DNA of 36,484 nucleotides from Bacteroidia bacterium (GTDB lineage: Bacteria > Bacteroidota > Bacteroidia > NS11-12g > UBA955), in NCBI GenBank assembly GCA_023268875.1, contig JALRKL010000061.1, positions 1-36,484 of the forward strand. The letters are read 5' to 3'. Below, piece by piece: positions 26,666 through 36,183 of this stretch. A program made the position numbers and the translations under genes. How positions within the stretch are numbered: position 1 is the first letter of the stretch; each line of letters opens with the position of its first letter. Below the pieces are notes generated by a model that was not told the DNA's origin, did not search any database, and saw only the letters and a list, made by a program, of their open reading frames with translations.

Positions 26666-27618
26666 TGCGTTCCCGAATATGCAAACTACTGCGGATTCAG
26701 TACCCCATAATTCAAGGGGGTATGATTTGGTGTTCGGGTTGGGAATTGGCCTCGGCGGTTAGTAACGCAGGAGGTTTAGGAGTAATTGGTTCTGGAAGTA
26801 TGTATCCCGATATTCTTAGGAATCAAATTCGTAAATGCAAAGCCGCTACAGATAAGCCATTTGCGGTGAATGTGCCTTTGTTGTATCCAGATTTGGATGC
26901 CCATATCGCCATTATAATAGAAGAAAAAGTTCCAATAGTTATTACTTCGGCGGGAAACCCGGCTACGTACACCCCAAAGTTCAAAGAATATGGGCTCACT
27001 GTAATGCACGTAATTGCCAATGTAAAATTTGCAAAAAAAGCAGAATCCGCCGGTGTAGATGCGGTGATAGCCGAAGGGTTTGAGGCGGGAGGTCATAATG
27101 GCAGAGAGGAAACAACTACATTGTGTTTGATTCCGCTTATTAAGTCTCAAGTGGAAATACCTGTAATAGCAGCAGGAGGAATTAGTGGAGGTGCTGCTAT
27201 GGCTGCCGTATTGTGTTTAGGTGCAGAAGGCGTTCAGATGGGGAGCCGTTTTGCTGCTACATACGAAAGCAGCGCCCACGAAGGCTTTAAACAAGAAATT
27301 GTAAAAGCCAGCGATGGAGCTACTTCGCTTACATTGAAAGAAATAACGCCGATTCGTTTGTTAAAGAATTCCTTTTACAACAAGGTTCAAGATGCATATG
27401 CGCGAGGAGCGAGCAAAGAGGATCTAAGTTTGTTACTCGGTCGTGGAAGAGCTAAGAAAGGGCTGTTTGAAGGCGATTTGGAAGAAGGGGAGCTGGAAAT
27501 AGGGCAGGTTAGTGCACAAATTAATCGTATTATTAGCGCAAAAGAAGTTGTTGAACAAACTATGAATGATTGTTTAGCGGTTTTGCAAAAAACCCAGTTG
27601 GCTTTTAAATTTGAGTGA
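26665..27618 (+). CDS. NAD(P)H-dependent flavin oxidoreductase (FabK / nitronate monooxygenase family)
   Basis: YPIIQGGMIWCSGWELASAVSNAGGLGVIG...VIAEGFEAGGHNGREETTTLCLIPLI...IPVIAAGGISGGAAMAAVLCLGAEGVQMGSRF. Confidence 0.92.
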   Translation: MRSRICKLLRIQYPIIQGGMIWCSGWELASAVSNAGGLGVIGSGSMYPDILRNQIRKCKAATDKPFAVNVPLLYPDLDAHIAIIIEEKVPIVITSAGNPATYTPKFKEYGLTVMHVIANVKFAKKAESAGVDAVIAEGFEAGGHNGREETTTLCLIPLIKSQVEIPVIAAGGISGGAAMAAVLCLGAEGVQMGSRFAATYESSAHEGFKQEIVKASDGATSLTLKEITPIRLLKNSFYNKVQDAYARGASKEDLSLLLGRGRAKKGLFEGDLEEGELEIGQVSAQINRIISAKEVVEQTMNDCLAVLQKTQLAFKFE

Positions 27619-27623
27619 AACAT

Positions 27624-28169
27624 ATGGAACTAGAGGTACGATGGAAAGTTATTTATGTGGCCAGTAAGCAAGAGAAGAAAGTTTCTGCCTATTTAACCAA
27701 AGCTGGTGTAACCCATTATTTACCTTTATATCGCAGTTTGCGTTTTTGGAAAGACCGTAAAAAGTGGGTAGATATGCCCTTGTTTAACGGCTATCTTTTT
27801 GTATACCCCAACGAAATAGAGCGTGATATCGTGCTGCAAACACCCGGAGTGGTTAAGTTTATCCGGCACAATCAAAAAGACGCAGTTGTACCCGATAAAC
27901 AAATTGAATTGATTCGCGAATTTGTTGAGTTTGGATATAGTATAAGCGAGATAGATAGAAACGAGAAATTTGAAGTAGGCGATATAGCCGAAGTTTTGGA
28001 TGGTCCATTAAAGGGTCGGGAAGCAGAAATTTACAAATCGGGGGACGATAGTTATCTTATTGTTTCAATTGAAGCACTAAATCAGTCGGTAAAGGTTAAA
28101 TTGCCGAAGGATATAGTGAAAATACGCCAAAGAAAATCCGAAATGGAGGAAATAAAATCCTTATGGTAG
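27624..28169 (+). CDS. NusG-family antiterminator (UpxY-like)
   Basis: WKVIYVASKQEKKVSAYLTKAGVTHYLPLYRSLRFWKDRKKWVDMPLFNGYLFVYP NGN domain; FEVGDIAEVLDGPLKGREAEIYK KOW motif. Confidence 0.88.
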   Translation: MELEVRWKVIYVASKQEKKVSAYLTKAGVTHYLPLYRSLRFWKDRKKWVDMPLFNGYLFVYPNEIERDIVLQTPGVVKFIRHNQKDAVVPDKQIELIREFVEFGYSISEIDRNEKFEVGDIAEVLDGPLKGREAEIYKSGDDSYLIVSIEALNQSVKVKLPKDIVKIRQRKSEMEEIKSLW

Positions 28170-28795
28170 GACAAACGATACTTTTATTATCACCTCATAC
28201 CGACGACGGTGAACTTGGTTGCGGTGCCAGTGTTTCTAAATTTATAGAGCAGGGGAAACGCGTTATTTATGTGGCATTTAGCGCATGCGAACAAAGCGTA
28301 TTGCCTCAATTCCCCAAAGACATATTGATTCAGGAGGTAAAGCAAGCCACGGCCGAGTTAGGTATAAAATCTAATGATTTAATTTTAAAACGGTTTGAGG
28401 TGCGAACCTTTAACTATCACCGTCAAGAAATATTGGATATTCTAATTGAATTACGGGAAACGTACAAGCCTGATACGGTATTGATCCCATCATTAAATGA
28501 CATCCATCAAGACCATAAAACTATAGCTGAGGAGGCATTACGAGCGTTTAAGTTTGTGAATATTTTTAGTTATGAACTTCCTTGGAACAATTTGAACTTT
28601 CAAACTTGTGCATTTGAAGTGGTTTATGAACCGCATGTTCAGGCTAAGGTTAATGCATTGAAGAAATATCAAAGCCAAGCGCATCGGCCGTATGCAAATG
28701 AAGAATTTTTGCGCTCTCAATTGCGAATGCGAGGCGTTCAGGTTTCCAGACATTATGCCGAGGTTTTTGAAGCCGTTAGGTTGGTAATGGATTGA
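28163..28795 (+). CDS. PIG-L / LmbE-family deacetylase
   Basis: LLLSPHTDDGELGCGASVSKFIEQGKRVIYVAFS...VLIPSLNDIHQDHKTIAEEALRAF. Confidence 0.9.
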   Translation: MVGQTILLLSPHTDDGELGCGASVSKFIEQGKRVIYVAFSACEQSVLPQFPKDILIQEVKQATAELGIKSNDLILKRFEVRTFNYHRQEILDILIELRETYKPDTVLIPSLNDIHQDHKTIAEEALRAFKFVNIFSYELPWNNLNFQTCAFEVVYEPHVQAKVNALKKYQSQAHRPYANEEFLRSQLRMRGVQVSRHYAEVFEAVRLVMD

Positions 28796-28836
28796 TTGAA
28801 GGATTAATTTTTTAAGGAATTTCCCCCAATTCGTTT

Positions 28837-28844
28837 TAAATTCG
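28837..28844 (+). promoter_or_regulatory. -7 box variant TAAATTCG, 5 nt before the Fe-S protein ATG
   Basis: TAnnTTCG on the plus strand, same geometry as the TTTG boxes. Confidence 0.45.
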
Positions 28845-28849
28845 CTTCG

Positions 28850-30163
28850 ATGCAGTGGATTCAACAATTGGTGTTTTTATTGTGCTTGGCAACGGGCATA
28901 GAATTTTTCCGCAGAAGCGTTTTGCAAATTCGTCGGAACATTAAACTAGGCAGGGATATAGATATCTCGGATCAGCCCAAGGAACGAATCAAGCAGACTT
29001 TATTAGTGGCACTAGGACAGAGCAAAATGGTGCGTCGTCCAGTTGCCGGTTTCTTTCATATATTAATTTATGTAGGCTTTGTACTTATAAATATTGAAGT
29101 TCTGGAAATACTAATTGATGGCTTATTCGGCACACATAGGGTATTTGCGGGACCTTTAGGTGGAATTTACAATGCGGCAATAGCCTTTTTTGAATGGTTG
29201 GCATTAGGCGTTTTGATTGCCTGTGTCGTTTTCTTGTTTAGGCGCTATGTTCAAAAAATACCCCGCTTTACTATGCGGGAAATGAAAGGGTGGCCTACAA
29301 AAGATGCCACCATCATATTATTTGTAGAAATCGTATTGATGGGTGCATTGTTGCAAATGAATGCCGCTGAGCAAGTGTTACAGGCACGAGGCGAAATGGC
29401 CGCCCATGGTTCATTTCCGGTTAGCTCTTGGTTCGTACCTTTATATGATGGAATGTCTAACAGCGCATTACATCTTTTGGAGCGTTCTTTTTGGTGGTTT
29501 CATTTTGTGGGAATTCTTCTGTTTTTGAATTATTTACCTTTTTCAAAACATTGGCATATAATCATGGCTTTCCCAAATGTTTATTTTTCTTCTCTAAAGC
29601 CAAAGGGCGCTTTCGATAATATGCAATCGGTTACTACCGAGGTGAAATTAATGATGGATCCAAGTGGGGCCGTTCCGGAAGGTTATGAACCCCCAGCGGG
29701 TTTTGGTGCTAAGGATGTGAATGATTTGACTTGGAAAAACTTAATGGATGCATACACATGCACCGAATGCGGACGTTGTAGCAGTGTTTGTCCGGCAAAT
29801 ATCACAGGCAAACTATTAAGTCCACGGAAGGTTATGATGGACACCCGAGATCGTTTAGAAGAGGTTGGAAAGGCCATCAATCAGTCGGGGGCAAAGGAAA
29901 TGCCTGACGATGGAAAAAACTTGCATTCCTACATTAGTTCTGAAGAACTTTGGGCGTGTACCACCTGTAATGCTTGTGCCGATGCCTGTCCGGTGAATAT
30001 TAATCCGGTGGATATTATCATGCAGATGCGCCAGTATTTGGTTATGGAACAAAGTGCAGCTCCTTCAGAATTGAACGGGATGTTTACCAATATGGAGAAT
30101 AATGGAGCACCTTGGCAATTCAATCAAAACGATAAAGGTGCTTGGGCGAAAGCCGATTCATAG
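28850..30163 (+). CDS. Membrane-bound 4Fe-4S dicluster oxidoreductase (heterodisulfide-reductase-related)
   Basis: N-terminal TM (NarI-like) region; CTECGRCSSVCPANITGK and CTTCNACADACPVNINP. Confidence 0.9.
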   Translation: MQWIQQLVFLLCLATGIEFFRRSVLQIRRNIKLGRDIDISDQPKERIKQTLLVALGQSKMVRRPVAGFFHILIYVGFVLINIEVLEILIDGLFGTHRVFAGPLGGIYNAAIAFFEWLALGVLIACVVFLFRRYVQKIPRFTMREMKGWPTKDATIILFVEIVLMGALLQMNAAEQVLQARGEMAAHGSFPVSSWFVPLYDGMSNSALHLLERSFWWFHFVGILLFLNYLPFSKHWHIIMAFPNVYFSSLKPKGAFDNMQSVTTEVKLMMDPSGAVPEGYEPPAGFGAKDVNDLTWKNLMDAYTCTECGRCSSVCPANITGKLLSPRKVMMDTRDRLEEVGKAINQSGAKEMPDDGKNLHSYISSEELWACTTCNACADACPVNINPVDIIMQMRQYLVMEQSAAPSELNGMFTNMENNGAPWQFNQNDKGAWAKADS

Positions 30164-30189
30164 TCCTAATATCCTTCCCGTTTTATACC

Positions 30190-30197
30190 TATCTTTG
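30190..30197 (+). promoter_or_regulatory. -7 box TATCTTTG, 8 nt before the tatA ATG
   Basis: Exact TAnnTTTG on the plus strand. Confidence 0.6.
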
Positions 30198-30205
30198 TAA
30201 GAATT

Positions 30206-30436
30206 ATGAACGTTGTATTGAACACATTGCTATTTTTAGGTTCTATGGGGCCTAGCGAGTTGATCGTTATTGCTTTGATCGTATTATTGCTGTTTGGTGG
30301 AAAGAAAATTCCTGAATTAATGCGTGGAATGGGTAAGGGAATCCGTGAATTCAACAATGCAAAAGACGGCATGCGCGAAGAAATTCGCAAAGGAATGAAT
30401 GACGACGAGACTTCATCTAGCAGTAAAGAAAATTGA
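30206..30436 (+). CDS. tatA: Sec-independent protein translocase TatA/E
   Basis: GPSELIVIALIVLLLFGGKKIPELMRGMGKGIREFNNAKDG. Confidence 0.94.
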   Translation: MNVVLNTLLFLGSMGPSELIVIALIVLLLFGGKKIPELMRGMGKGIREFNNAKDGMREEIRKGMNDDETSSSSKEN

Positions 30437-31857
30437 AAGCGTATCGCCGAATAACCGATATTCAGGCCGATCTTAATGCGGGTAAAATTACCTGTGTGGA
30501 GTTGGTGGGTCATTACTTACAACAAATTAATGAAAAGGCACATTTAAATGCCTTTTTAGAGGTTTGGGAAGAAGAGGCAATGCAAAAGGCGCAAGCCCTT
30601 GATGCTAAAATAGCCACCGGTACTTACGGCAAGTTGGCGGGTGTTGTAATTGCGCTAAAAGACAATCTTAGTTACACAGGCCATAAGGTTAGTGCTTCCT
30701 CCAAAATTTTAGAAAATTTTGAAGCCCTTTACACCGGTACAGCCGTGGAGCGTTTAGCAGCGGAAGATGCTATTTTTATTGGAAGAACCAATTGTGATGA
30801 ATTTGCGATGGGAGCGTCTAATGAAAACAGCGCATTTGGAGCTGTGAAGAATCCTTTTGATGAGACAAGAGTGCCCGGAGGCAGCAGTGGTGGTAGTGCT
30901 GTAGCAGTTGCTGCCGGAATGTGTCATTGTTCGTTGGGTTCCGATACCGGTGGATCTATTCGCCAACCGGCTGCATTCAATGGAATCTACGGTCTCAAAC
31001 CAACTTATGGAAGAATATCTCGTTGGGGATTGCTGGCGTATGCTTCCAGTTTTGATCAAATAGGTCCATTCGCCCATAGTATTGAGGACATAGCCCTACT
31101 AACGGAAATAATGTCGGGTAAAGACGCTCATGATGCAACGGCGATTCAGGAGGCTGCATTGCCAACATGGGATCCAAAACCAAGAGAAACACAGCGTTTT
31201 GCCGTTATGAAACAAGCGGTAGAACACCCGGGAATAGATGAAGAGGTGCGTACCTCCTTCCAAACACTTATTACAAAATTAGAAGCCGACGGTCATACAA
31301 TTGAATGGTTTGACTTTCCCTTGTTAGACCAAATGGTTCCTGCTTATTACGTCTTAACGACCGCCGAAGCGAGTAGTAATTTATCTCGTTATTCTGGGAT
31401 GATGTACGGATACCGCAGTAATAATGCGAGTGACTTAGAAAGTACATACACGTTATCTAGAACCGAGGGGTTTGGGCCAGAAGTAAAGCGTCGAATTATG
31501 TTGGGTACTTTCGTTTTATCGAGTGATCATTACGACGCTTATTATGAGCAGGCACAGAAAGTAAGACGTATCATACAAAATGAGACTGATGCGATTTTAT
31601 CGCGTAACGATGCCATGTTATTGCCAACAACAAGTACCGCAGCATTCAAAATAGGTGAAAAAAGTAAAGACCCCGTAAGTATGTACCTAGCGGATTTATT
31701 TACCGTTCAAGCAAATTTAGCCGGTAATCCGGCAATATCAGTTCCCTGTGGTGCAACAACAAACGGTTTGCCAATTGGGGTGCAAATTATGACCCCTCGT
31801 AAATCGGAAAACGATCTATACGATTTGTCCAAGCTTATCGAAAGGGCCGTTTCTTAA
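30433..31857 (+). CDS. gatA: Aspartyl/glutamyl-tRNA amidotransferase subunit A
   Basis: Amidase signature VPGGSSGGSAVAVAAGMCHCSLGSDTGGSIRQPAAFNGIYGLKPTYGRISRWGL; catalytic Lys in ALKDN. TTG start overlaps the tatA stop. Confidence 0.94.
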   Translation: MKAYRRITDIQADLNAGKITCVELVGHYLQQINEKAHLNAFLEVWEEEAMQKAQALDAKIATGTYGKLAGVVIALKDNLSYTGHKVSASSKILENFEALYTGTAVERLAAEDAIFIGRTNCDEFAMGASNENSAFGAVKNPFDETRVPGGSSGGSAVAVAAGMCHCSLGSDTGGSIRQPAAFNGIYGLKPTYGRISRWGLLAYASSFDQIGPFAHSIEDIALLTEIMSGKDAHDATAIQEAALPTWDPKPRETQRFAVMKQAVEHPGIDEEVRTSFQTLITKLEADGHTIEWFDFPLLDQMVPAYYVLTTAEASSNLSRYSGMMYGYRSNNASDLESTYTLSRTEGFGPEVKRRIMLGTFVLSSDHYDAYYEQAQKVRRIIQNETDAILSRNDAMLLPTTSTAAFKIGEKSKDPVSMYLADLFTVQANLAGNPAISVPCGATTNGLPIGVQIMTPRKSENDLYDLSKLIERAVS

Positions 31858-33110
31858 TGAATTTAACAAAACGAATTTCTCGGGGACTTTTGTTCCTGAT
31901 TTTAGGCCTCGTGAGTTCCTTGAACGCGGCAGATACGGCGGCTATTTCCAAATTATTAGATAAATACGAATCTCGGGGTTTGCCGAAGTTTAGGGCTCCC
32001 GAACTGTATAAGGAAATTTCAGAACGTCTTGAAAACCATAATGGTACTACGGCTATTTTAGCGGGCAGGTATTTAAAATATCAAGAATTAATTGAGGCCC
32101 AACGCAGGAGTCAGAAATTGCCTTGGTTCGTAGGTTTTATTCCAGCAGCAAATACTGGATTTGAGCCGCGTTTTCGAAATGAATCTGGATTTGCCGGAAT
32201 GTGGCCCTTGCCCTATTTAATGGGTAAAAAATACGGTCTTTTACAAACCGCCCTATACGACGAGCGCCACGATGCCCAAAAAGCCACAGCGGCCTCGTGC
32301 AAATATTTGAGCGATTTGCAGAATATTTACCAAGACTGGCTGAAAAGTGTTACTGCCTACAGTGTGGGTCCAGCCCGCTTCAACCAAGTTATTCATGCCA
32401 CTAAAACGCTTGATTTTGATTCTATTTACAAAGAATTAGAACCCGAAGAGCGTATTCCGATTATACAGTTTTTAGCTACGACTGTGGCTATTTCTGAGTG
32501 GCTAGAAGCAGAAAATCCGGTGGCATATAATACCTCTGTCGCCCTAACACAAGTTCAAGGTATCGAACAACCAATTCCATTTTCACTATTTGATACAAAA
32601 TTCAATATTGGCATTGCCCAAATGCGGGAGTATAATCCAGGTTTACGTACAGATTTGATTCCTTATATGGGAACGCCCTTTACATTTTATTTGCCGATTG
32701 CTGCAGCAGAACGTTATAATACGGCCCGTGATTCTATTTCAGTTTGGTTAAATGGGGCACCCGAGATGGAACTTACATACGATACGCTTACTCAAGTTTT
32801 TGATGGCGATACCGTAGTGGTTGTAGAACCTAAACAAGGCGCTGAAGTTCCCGAGTTAATTGAACCCCGCGATGAAAAAGTTTGGGTCTATTATAAAATA
32901 AAACGGGGCGATGCTCTTTATACCATAACCGATGTTTTTGATTGTACGGTACCGGAAATTCGCCGATGGAACAATCTGAATTCTAAAATGTTTCTAATTG
33001 CAGGAAAGCGCTTGAAGTTTTATGTTCCTGCTAGTAAAAAGAAGTATTATCAAAAAATTGACGCCATGTCGTTGGCACAGAAAAGGCAGCGAGCAAAGAC
33101 CGATGATTAG
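31857..33110 (+). CDS. MltD-like lytic transglycosylase-fold protein with LysM domain, predicted catalytically inactive
   Basis: LPWFVGFIPAANTGFEPRFRNESGFAGMWPLPYLMGKKYGL aligns with the MltD/SLT core; C-terminal LysM (YYKIKRGDALYTITDVFDCTVPEIRRWNNLNSKMFLIAGKRLKFYV). Confidence 0.85.
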   Translation: MNLTKRISRGLLFLILGLVSSLNAADTAAISKLLDKYESRGLPKFRAPELYKEISERLENHNGTTAILAGRYLKYQELIEAQRRSQKLPWFVGFIPAANTGFEPRFRNESGFAGMWPLPYLMGKKYGLLQTALYDERHDAQKATAASCKYLSDLQNIYQDWLKSVTAYSVGPARFNQVIHATKTLDFDSIYKELEPEERIPIIQFLATTVAISEWLEAENPVAYNTSVALTQVQGIEQPIPFSLFDTKFNIGIAQMREYNPGLRTDLIPYMGTPFTFYLPIAAAERYNTARDSISVWLNGAPEMELTYDTLTQVFDGDTVVVVEPKQGAEVPELIEPRDEKVWVYYKIKRGDALYTITDVFDCTVPEIRRWNNLNSKMFLIAGKRLKFYVPASKKKYYQKIDAMSLAQKRQRAKTDD

Positions 33111-35385
33111 GAGTAGGGTTCTGAATCAGATTTTATTTGGGATTTTCTTTTTGGGAACTGAATTCACAGTAAGCGCCCAAATTCCGCATTTTCAAAACGA
33201 TTACCCGGAATATCAAAAGGTAGAAATAATAGAGACACAATCAAAAGTGAAAATTGATGGGATCTTAAACGATTCCATATGGCAGGTGTCTAATTTTTCG
33301 GGAAACTTTCAACAGTATTACCCTTATGATACCTCACAATCGAAGAGTAAAACTTGGTTTAGTTTATGCCACGATGACAAGTTTATCTACGCCGCAATGC
33401 GATGCGATAATCGCAATCCTCAAAAACCATTTGTAGTAAATAACTTAAAAAGGGATTTCTCGGTTAATTCACACGATGCGGTGGTGTTAAGTCTCTCGCC
33501 TTTTTTAGACGGTCAAAACGGGTTTTCTTTCGGAGTTACGCCATATAATGCCCAACGGGAAGGGGCAATTGAGAATGGGGGTGTTTTTGGGGTTAGTACG
33601 GCTTGGGATCAAGTGTGGTTCTCAGAAACATCTATTACCGATTCGTTTTGGTACGCGGAAATGGCTATTCCTTTGGCCAGTATCCGATTCGTACCGGGTG
33701 CCGAAAAATGGGGAGTGAATGTGGCACGAATTGATTTAAAGAACAATGAAATCTCCAATTTTCATAAGGTTCCGCGTAATTTCAATATCAGTACTTTGGT
33801 ATTTATAGACACATTAGAATGGCGCAAACCATTAAATAAGAAGTTTTTTAATGGAGTCTTGGTTCCATATATCAGCAATAACTCAATCCAAGTTAAATCG
33901 GCAGGACCGATAGAACAACAACCTCGTGTAGGATTTGATGCAAAGTGGGCTTTATCGCAAAGCTTAAATTTAGATGCTACTTTGAATCCGGACTTTGCCC
34001 AAGTGGATGTAGATCAACAACAAGTCAATTTGACTCGTTTTTCTTTGTTTTTTCCGGAAAGAAGGCAGTTTTTCATCGAAAACAGCGATTTATTTGCCAA
34101 TTTCGGTTTTCGGCAGATACGTCCATTCTTCTCGAGAAGAATAGGATTGGCACCGGATAGAACCAACATTCCCATACAATACGGTTTGCGCGTTTCGGGT
34201 AAATACGGAAATAATTGGCGTTTGGGATTGATGAATGTGAGCACGGAAGCCCGTGGATTGGAATCCATATCGCATATAAATTATAGTGTTCTGGCTTTGC
34301 AAAGAAAAGTATGGCAGGCCTCAAATATTGGCATAATTGCGGTGCACGATGAGCGTTTAGGAGGTATCAAGCGAGATTTCAATACCGTTTTGGGTACAGA
34401 ATTTAACTTACTCACTCCAGATAACCGTTGGGCAGGGAAAGCTTTTATCCAAAAGTCTCATTATCCTGGTTTGAGTGCAAACCGCGGCTTTGCTCATGCC
34501 ACATGGTTAATGTATAAAACCCTTGATTGGAATATTATGTGGAATCACGAATATGTGAGCCGCTTATTCAATGCACGAACCGGATTTGTGCCCAGAGTTG
34601 ATAATTTTGATCCCTCCACAGGTCGTGTCGTAAAATGGGATTATTGGCGTTTAGAACCCATGGTTAAGCGCATTTTTTATCCATCGAATAATAAAACAAT
34701 AAATAACCTGGCGATTCACGTTTATAACTCTTCCTATTATGATAGTGCTTGGGTGCCTACAGAGTCTTTTTCAGACGTCAAGGGCGAGCTAAATTTCCAA
34801 AACAGCACGAGAATTTCATTCGCCGGTTATCATCAGTATTTCCGATTGTTTTTGCCTTTTGCCCCAGTAAATATGCCTGGCGGAGGTTATTTAACCGGTC
34901 AGCATCATATGTATGGTGCGAAAGCCAGTGTATCAACAAATAACAGAAAACCCTTTGCTGTAAGTGGCAACATAGATTTGGGTTCGTATTTTATTGGGTA
35001 CAAGCAAGAATATACAACAGAAATTTCATGGCGTGTTCCGGGTTTGGGCAATCGCAGAATACCTCGCTTATACTTAAGCGGAAATCTCAGACATATCGAT
35101 ATTGATTTTGGAGATTCTGGTCGTTATAAAATTGATTTAATTGGGTTAAAAGCCGATTATAGTTTTTCAACCACAACTTATTTAATAGGATATTGGCAAT
35201 TGAATGCACAAAACAGATTAATGAATGTAAACGTGCGTTTTCAGTGGCGTTACAGACCCATGAGCGATATCTTTATTGTATTTGCTCAAAACTGGGATAG
35301 AACAGCACTAATGTTAAAGCCCCAGTCAGAAACATGGGGCTTTGCAGGTCGTTCGTTAGCACTTAAAATGGCCTATTGGTTCTAA
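33103..35385 (+). CDS. DUF5916 / CBM9-like N-terminal outer-membrane beta-barrel protein
   Basis: KIDGILNDSIWQ...WFSLCHDDKFIYAAMRCDN...FSFGVTPYNAQREGAIENGG...WDQVW...AEMAIPLASIRF; FSLFFPERRQFFIENSDLF. ATG 33103 preferred over 33022. Confidence 0.88.
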   Translation: MIRSRVLNQILFGIFFLGTEFTVSAQIPHFQNDYPEYQKVEIIETQSKVKIDGILNDSIWQVSNFSGNFQQYYPYDTSQSKSKTWFSLCHDDKFIYAAMRCDNRNPQKPFVVNNLKRDFSVNSHDAVVLSLSPFLDGQNGFSFGVTPYNAQREGAIENGGVFGVSTAWDQVWFSETSITDSFWYAEMAIPLASIRFVPGAEKWGVNVARIDLKNNEISNFHKVPRNFNISTLVFIDTLEWRKPLNKKFFNGVLVPYISNNSIQVKSAGPIEQQPRVGFDAKWALSQSLNLDATLNPDFAQVDVDQQQVNLTRFSLFFPERRQFFIENSDLFANFGFRQIRPFFSRRIGLAPDRTNIPIQYGLRVSGKYGNNWRLGLMNVSTEARGLESISHINYSVLALQRKVWQASNIGIIAVHDERLGGIKRDFNTVLGTEFNLLTPDNRWAGKAFIQKSHYPGLSANRGFAHATWLMYKTLDWNIMWNHEYVSRLFNARTGFVPRVDNFDPSTGRVVKWDYWRLEPMVKRIFYPSNNKTINNLAIHVYNSSYYDSAWVPTESFSDVKGELNFQNSTRISFAGYHQYFRLFLPFAPVNMPGGGYLTGQHHMYGAKASVSTNNRKPFAVSGNIDLGSYFIGYKQEYTTEISWRVPGLGNRRIPRLYLSGNLRHIDIDFGDSGRYKIDLIGLKADYSFSTTTYLIGYWQLNAQNRLMNVNVRFQWRYRPMSDIFIVFAQNWDRTALMLKPQSETWGFAGRSLALKMAYWF

Positions 35386-36179
35386 TAACCATCTCCGTCT
35401 AGGAGGTTGCCAATACCGCCCAATATACTTCCTTCTCCTTTTCTAGTTCCTCCAGGTTGCGCATAAGATAAAATGCGGCTTGCCAATCGGCTTACAGGCA
35501 AACTTTGCATCCATACTTTACCAGGTCCGCTCAAAACCGCGAAGAATAATCCTTCTCCGCCGAAAATGGCATTTTTCACTCCTTTTACAAATTGTATATC
35601 GTAATCTACGGTGCCGGTAAATCCAACAATACAACCGGTATCAATTCGGAAACTTTCTCCTGGTTTAAGGTCTTTTTCTATTATATACCCGCCTGCATGC
35701 ATGAATGCCATCCCATCTCCTTCGAGTTTTTGCATTATAAAGCCCTCTCCTCCAAACAAGCCGGTGCCTAATTTTCGTTGGAATTCAATTCCTACTTGTA
35801 CGCCTTTAGCCGCGCACAGGAAGGCATCTTTTTGACAGATTATTTTTCCGCCGAGATGTGCAAGGTTCAAGGGTACAATTTTGCCTGCATAGGGTGCAGC
35901 AAAACTTACTCTTTTCTTTCCTTGTCCAAAATTGGTAAAGGCAGTCATAAATAAACTTTCGCCAGTTAGAAGGCGTTTGCCTGCTCCAAGTATTTTTCCA
36001 AAAAGTCCGGCATTAGATTGCGAACCATCGCCAAATATGGTCTGCATTTCGATACCGTTGTCCATATACATGAAGCTTCCTGCTTCTGCTATTACGGTTT
36101 CGTGTGGATCGAGTTCGATCTCAACACATTGCATTTCTTCACCGTGAAGAAAATAGTCGATTTCGTGATTTTGAATCAT
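35382..36179 (-). CDS. TIGR00266 (AIM24-like) family protein
   Basis: CVEIELDPHETVIAEAGSFMYMDNGIEMQT...GESLFMTAFTN...AGGYIIEKDLKPGESFRIDTGCIVGFTGTVDYDIQFVKGVKNAIFGGEGLFFAVLSGPGKVWMQSLP. Confidence 0.93.
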   Translation of the reverse strand: MIQNHEIDYFLHGEEMQCVEIELDPHETVIAEAGSFMYMDNGIEMQTIFGDGSQSNAGLFGKILGAGKRLLTGESLFMTAFTNFGQGKKRVSFAAPYAGKIVPLNLAHLGGKIICQKDAFLCAAKGVQVGIEFQRKLGTGLFGGEGFIMQKLEGDGMAFMHAGGYIIEKDLKPGESFRIDTGCIVGFTGTVDYDIQFVKGVKNAIFGGEGLFFAVLSGPGKVWMQSLPVSRLASRILSYAQPGGTRKGEGSILGGIGNLLDGDGY

Positions 36180-36183
36180 ATCT

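Noticed and set aside
26776-27150. 124-aa antisense ORF in the fabK-like gene
   Set aside because: Aromatic-rich nonsense composition, antisense to a conserved enzyme.
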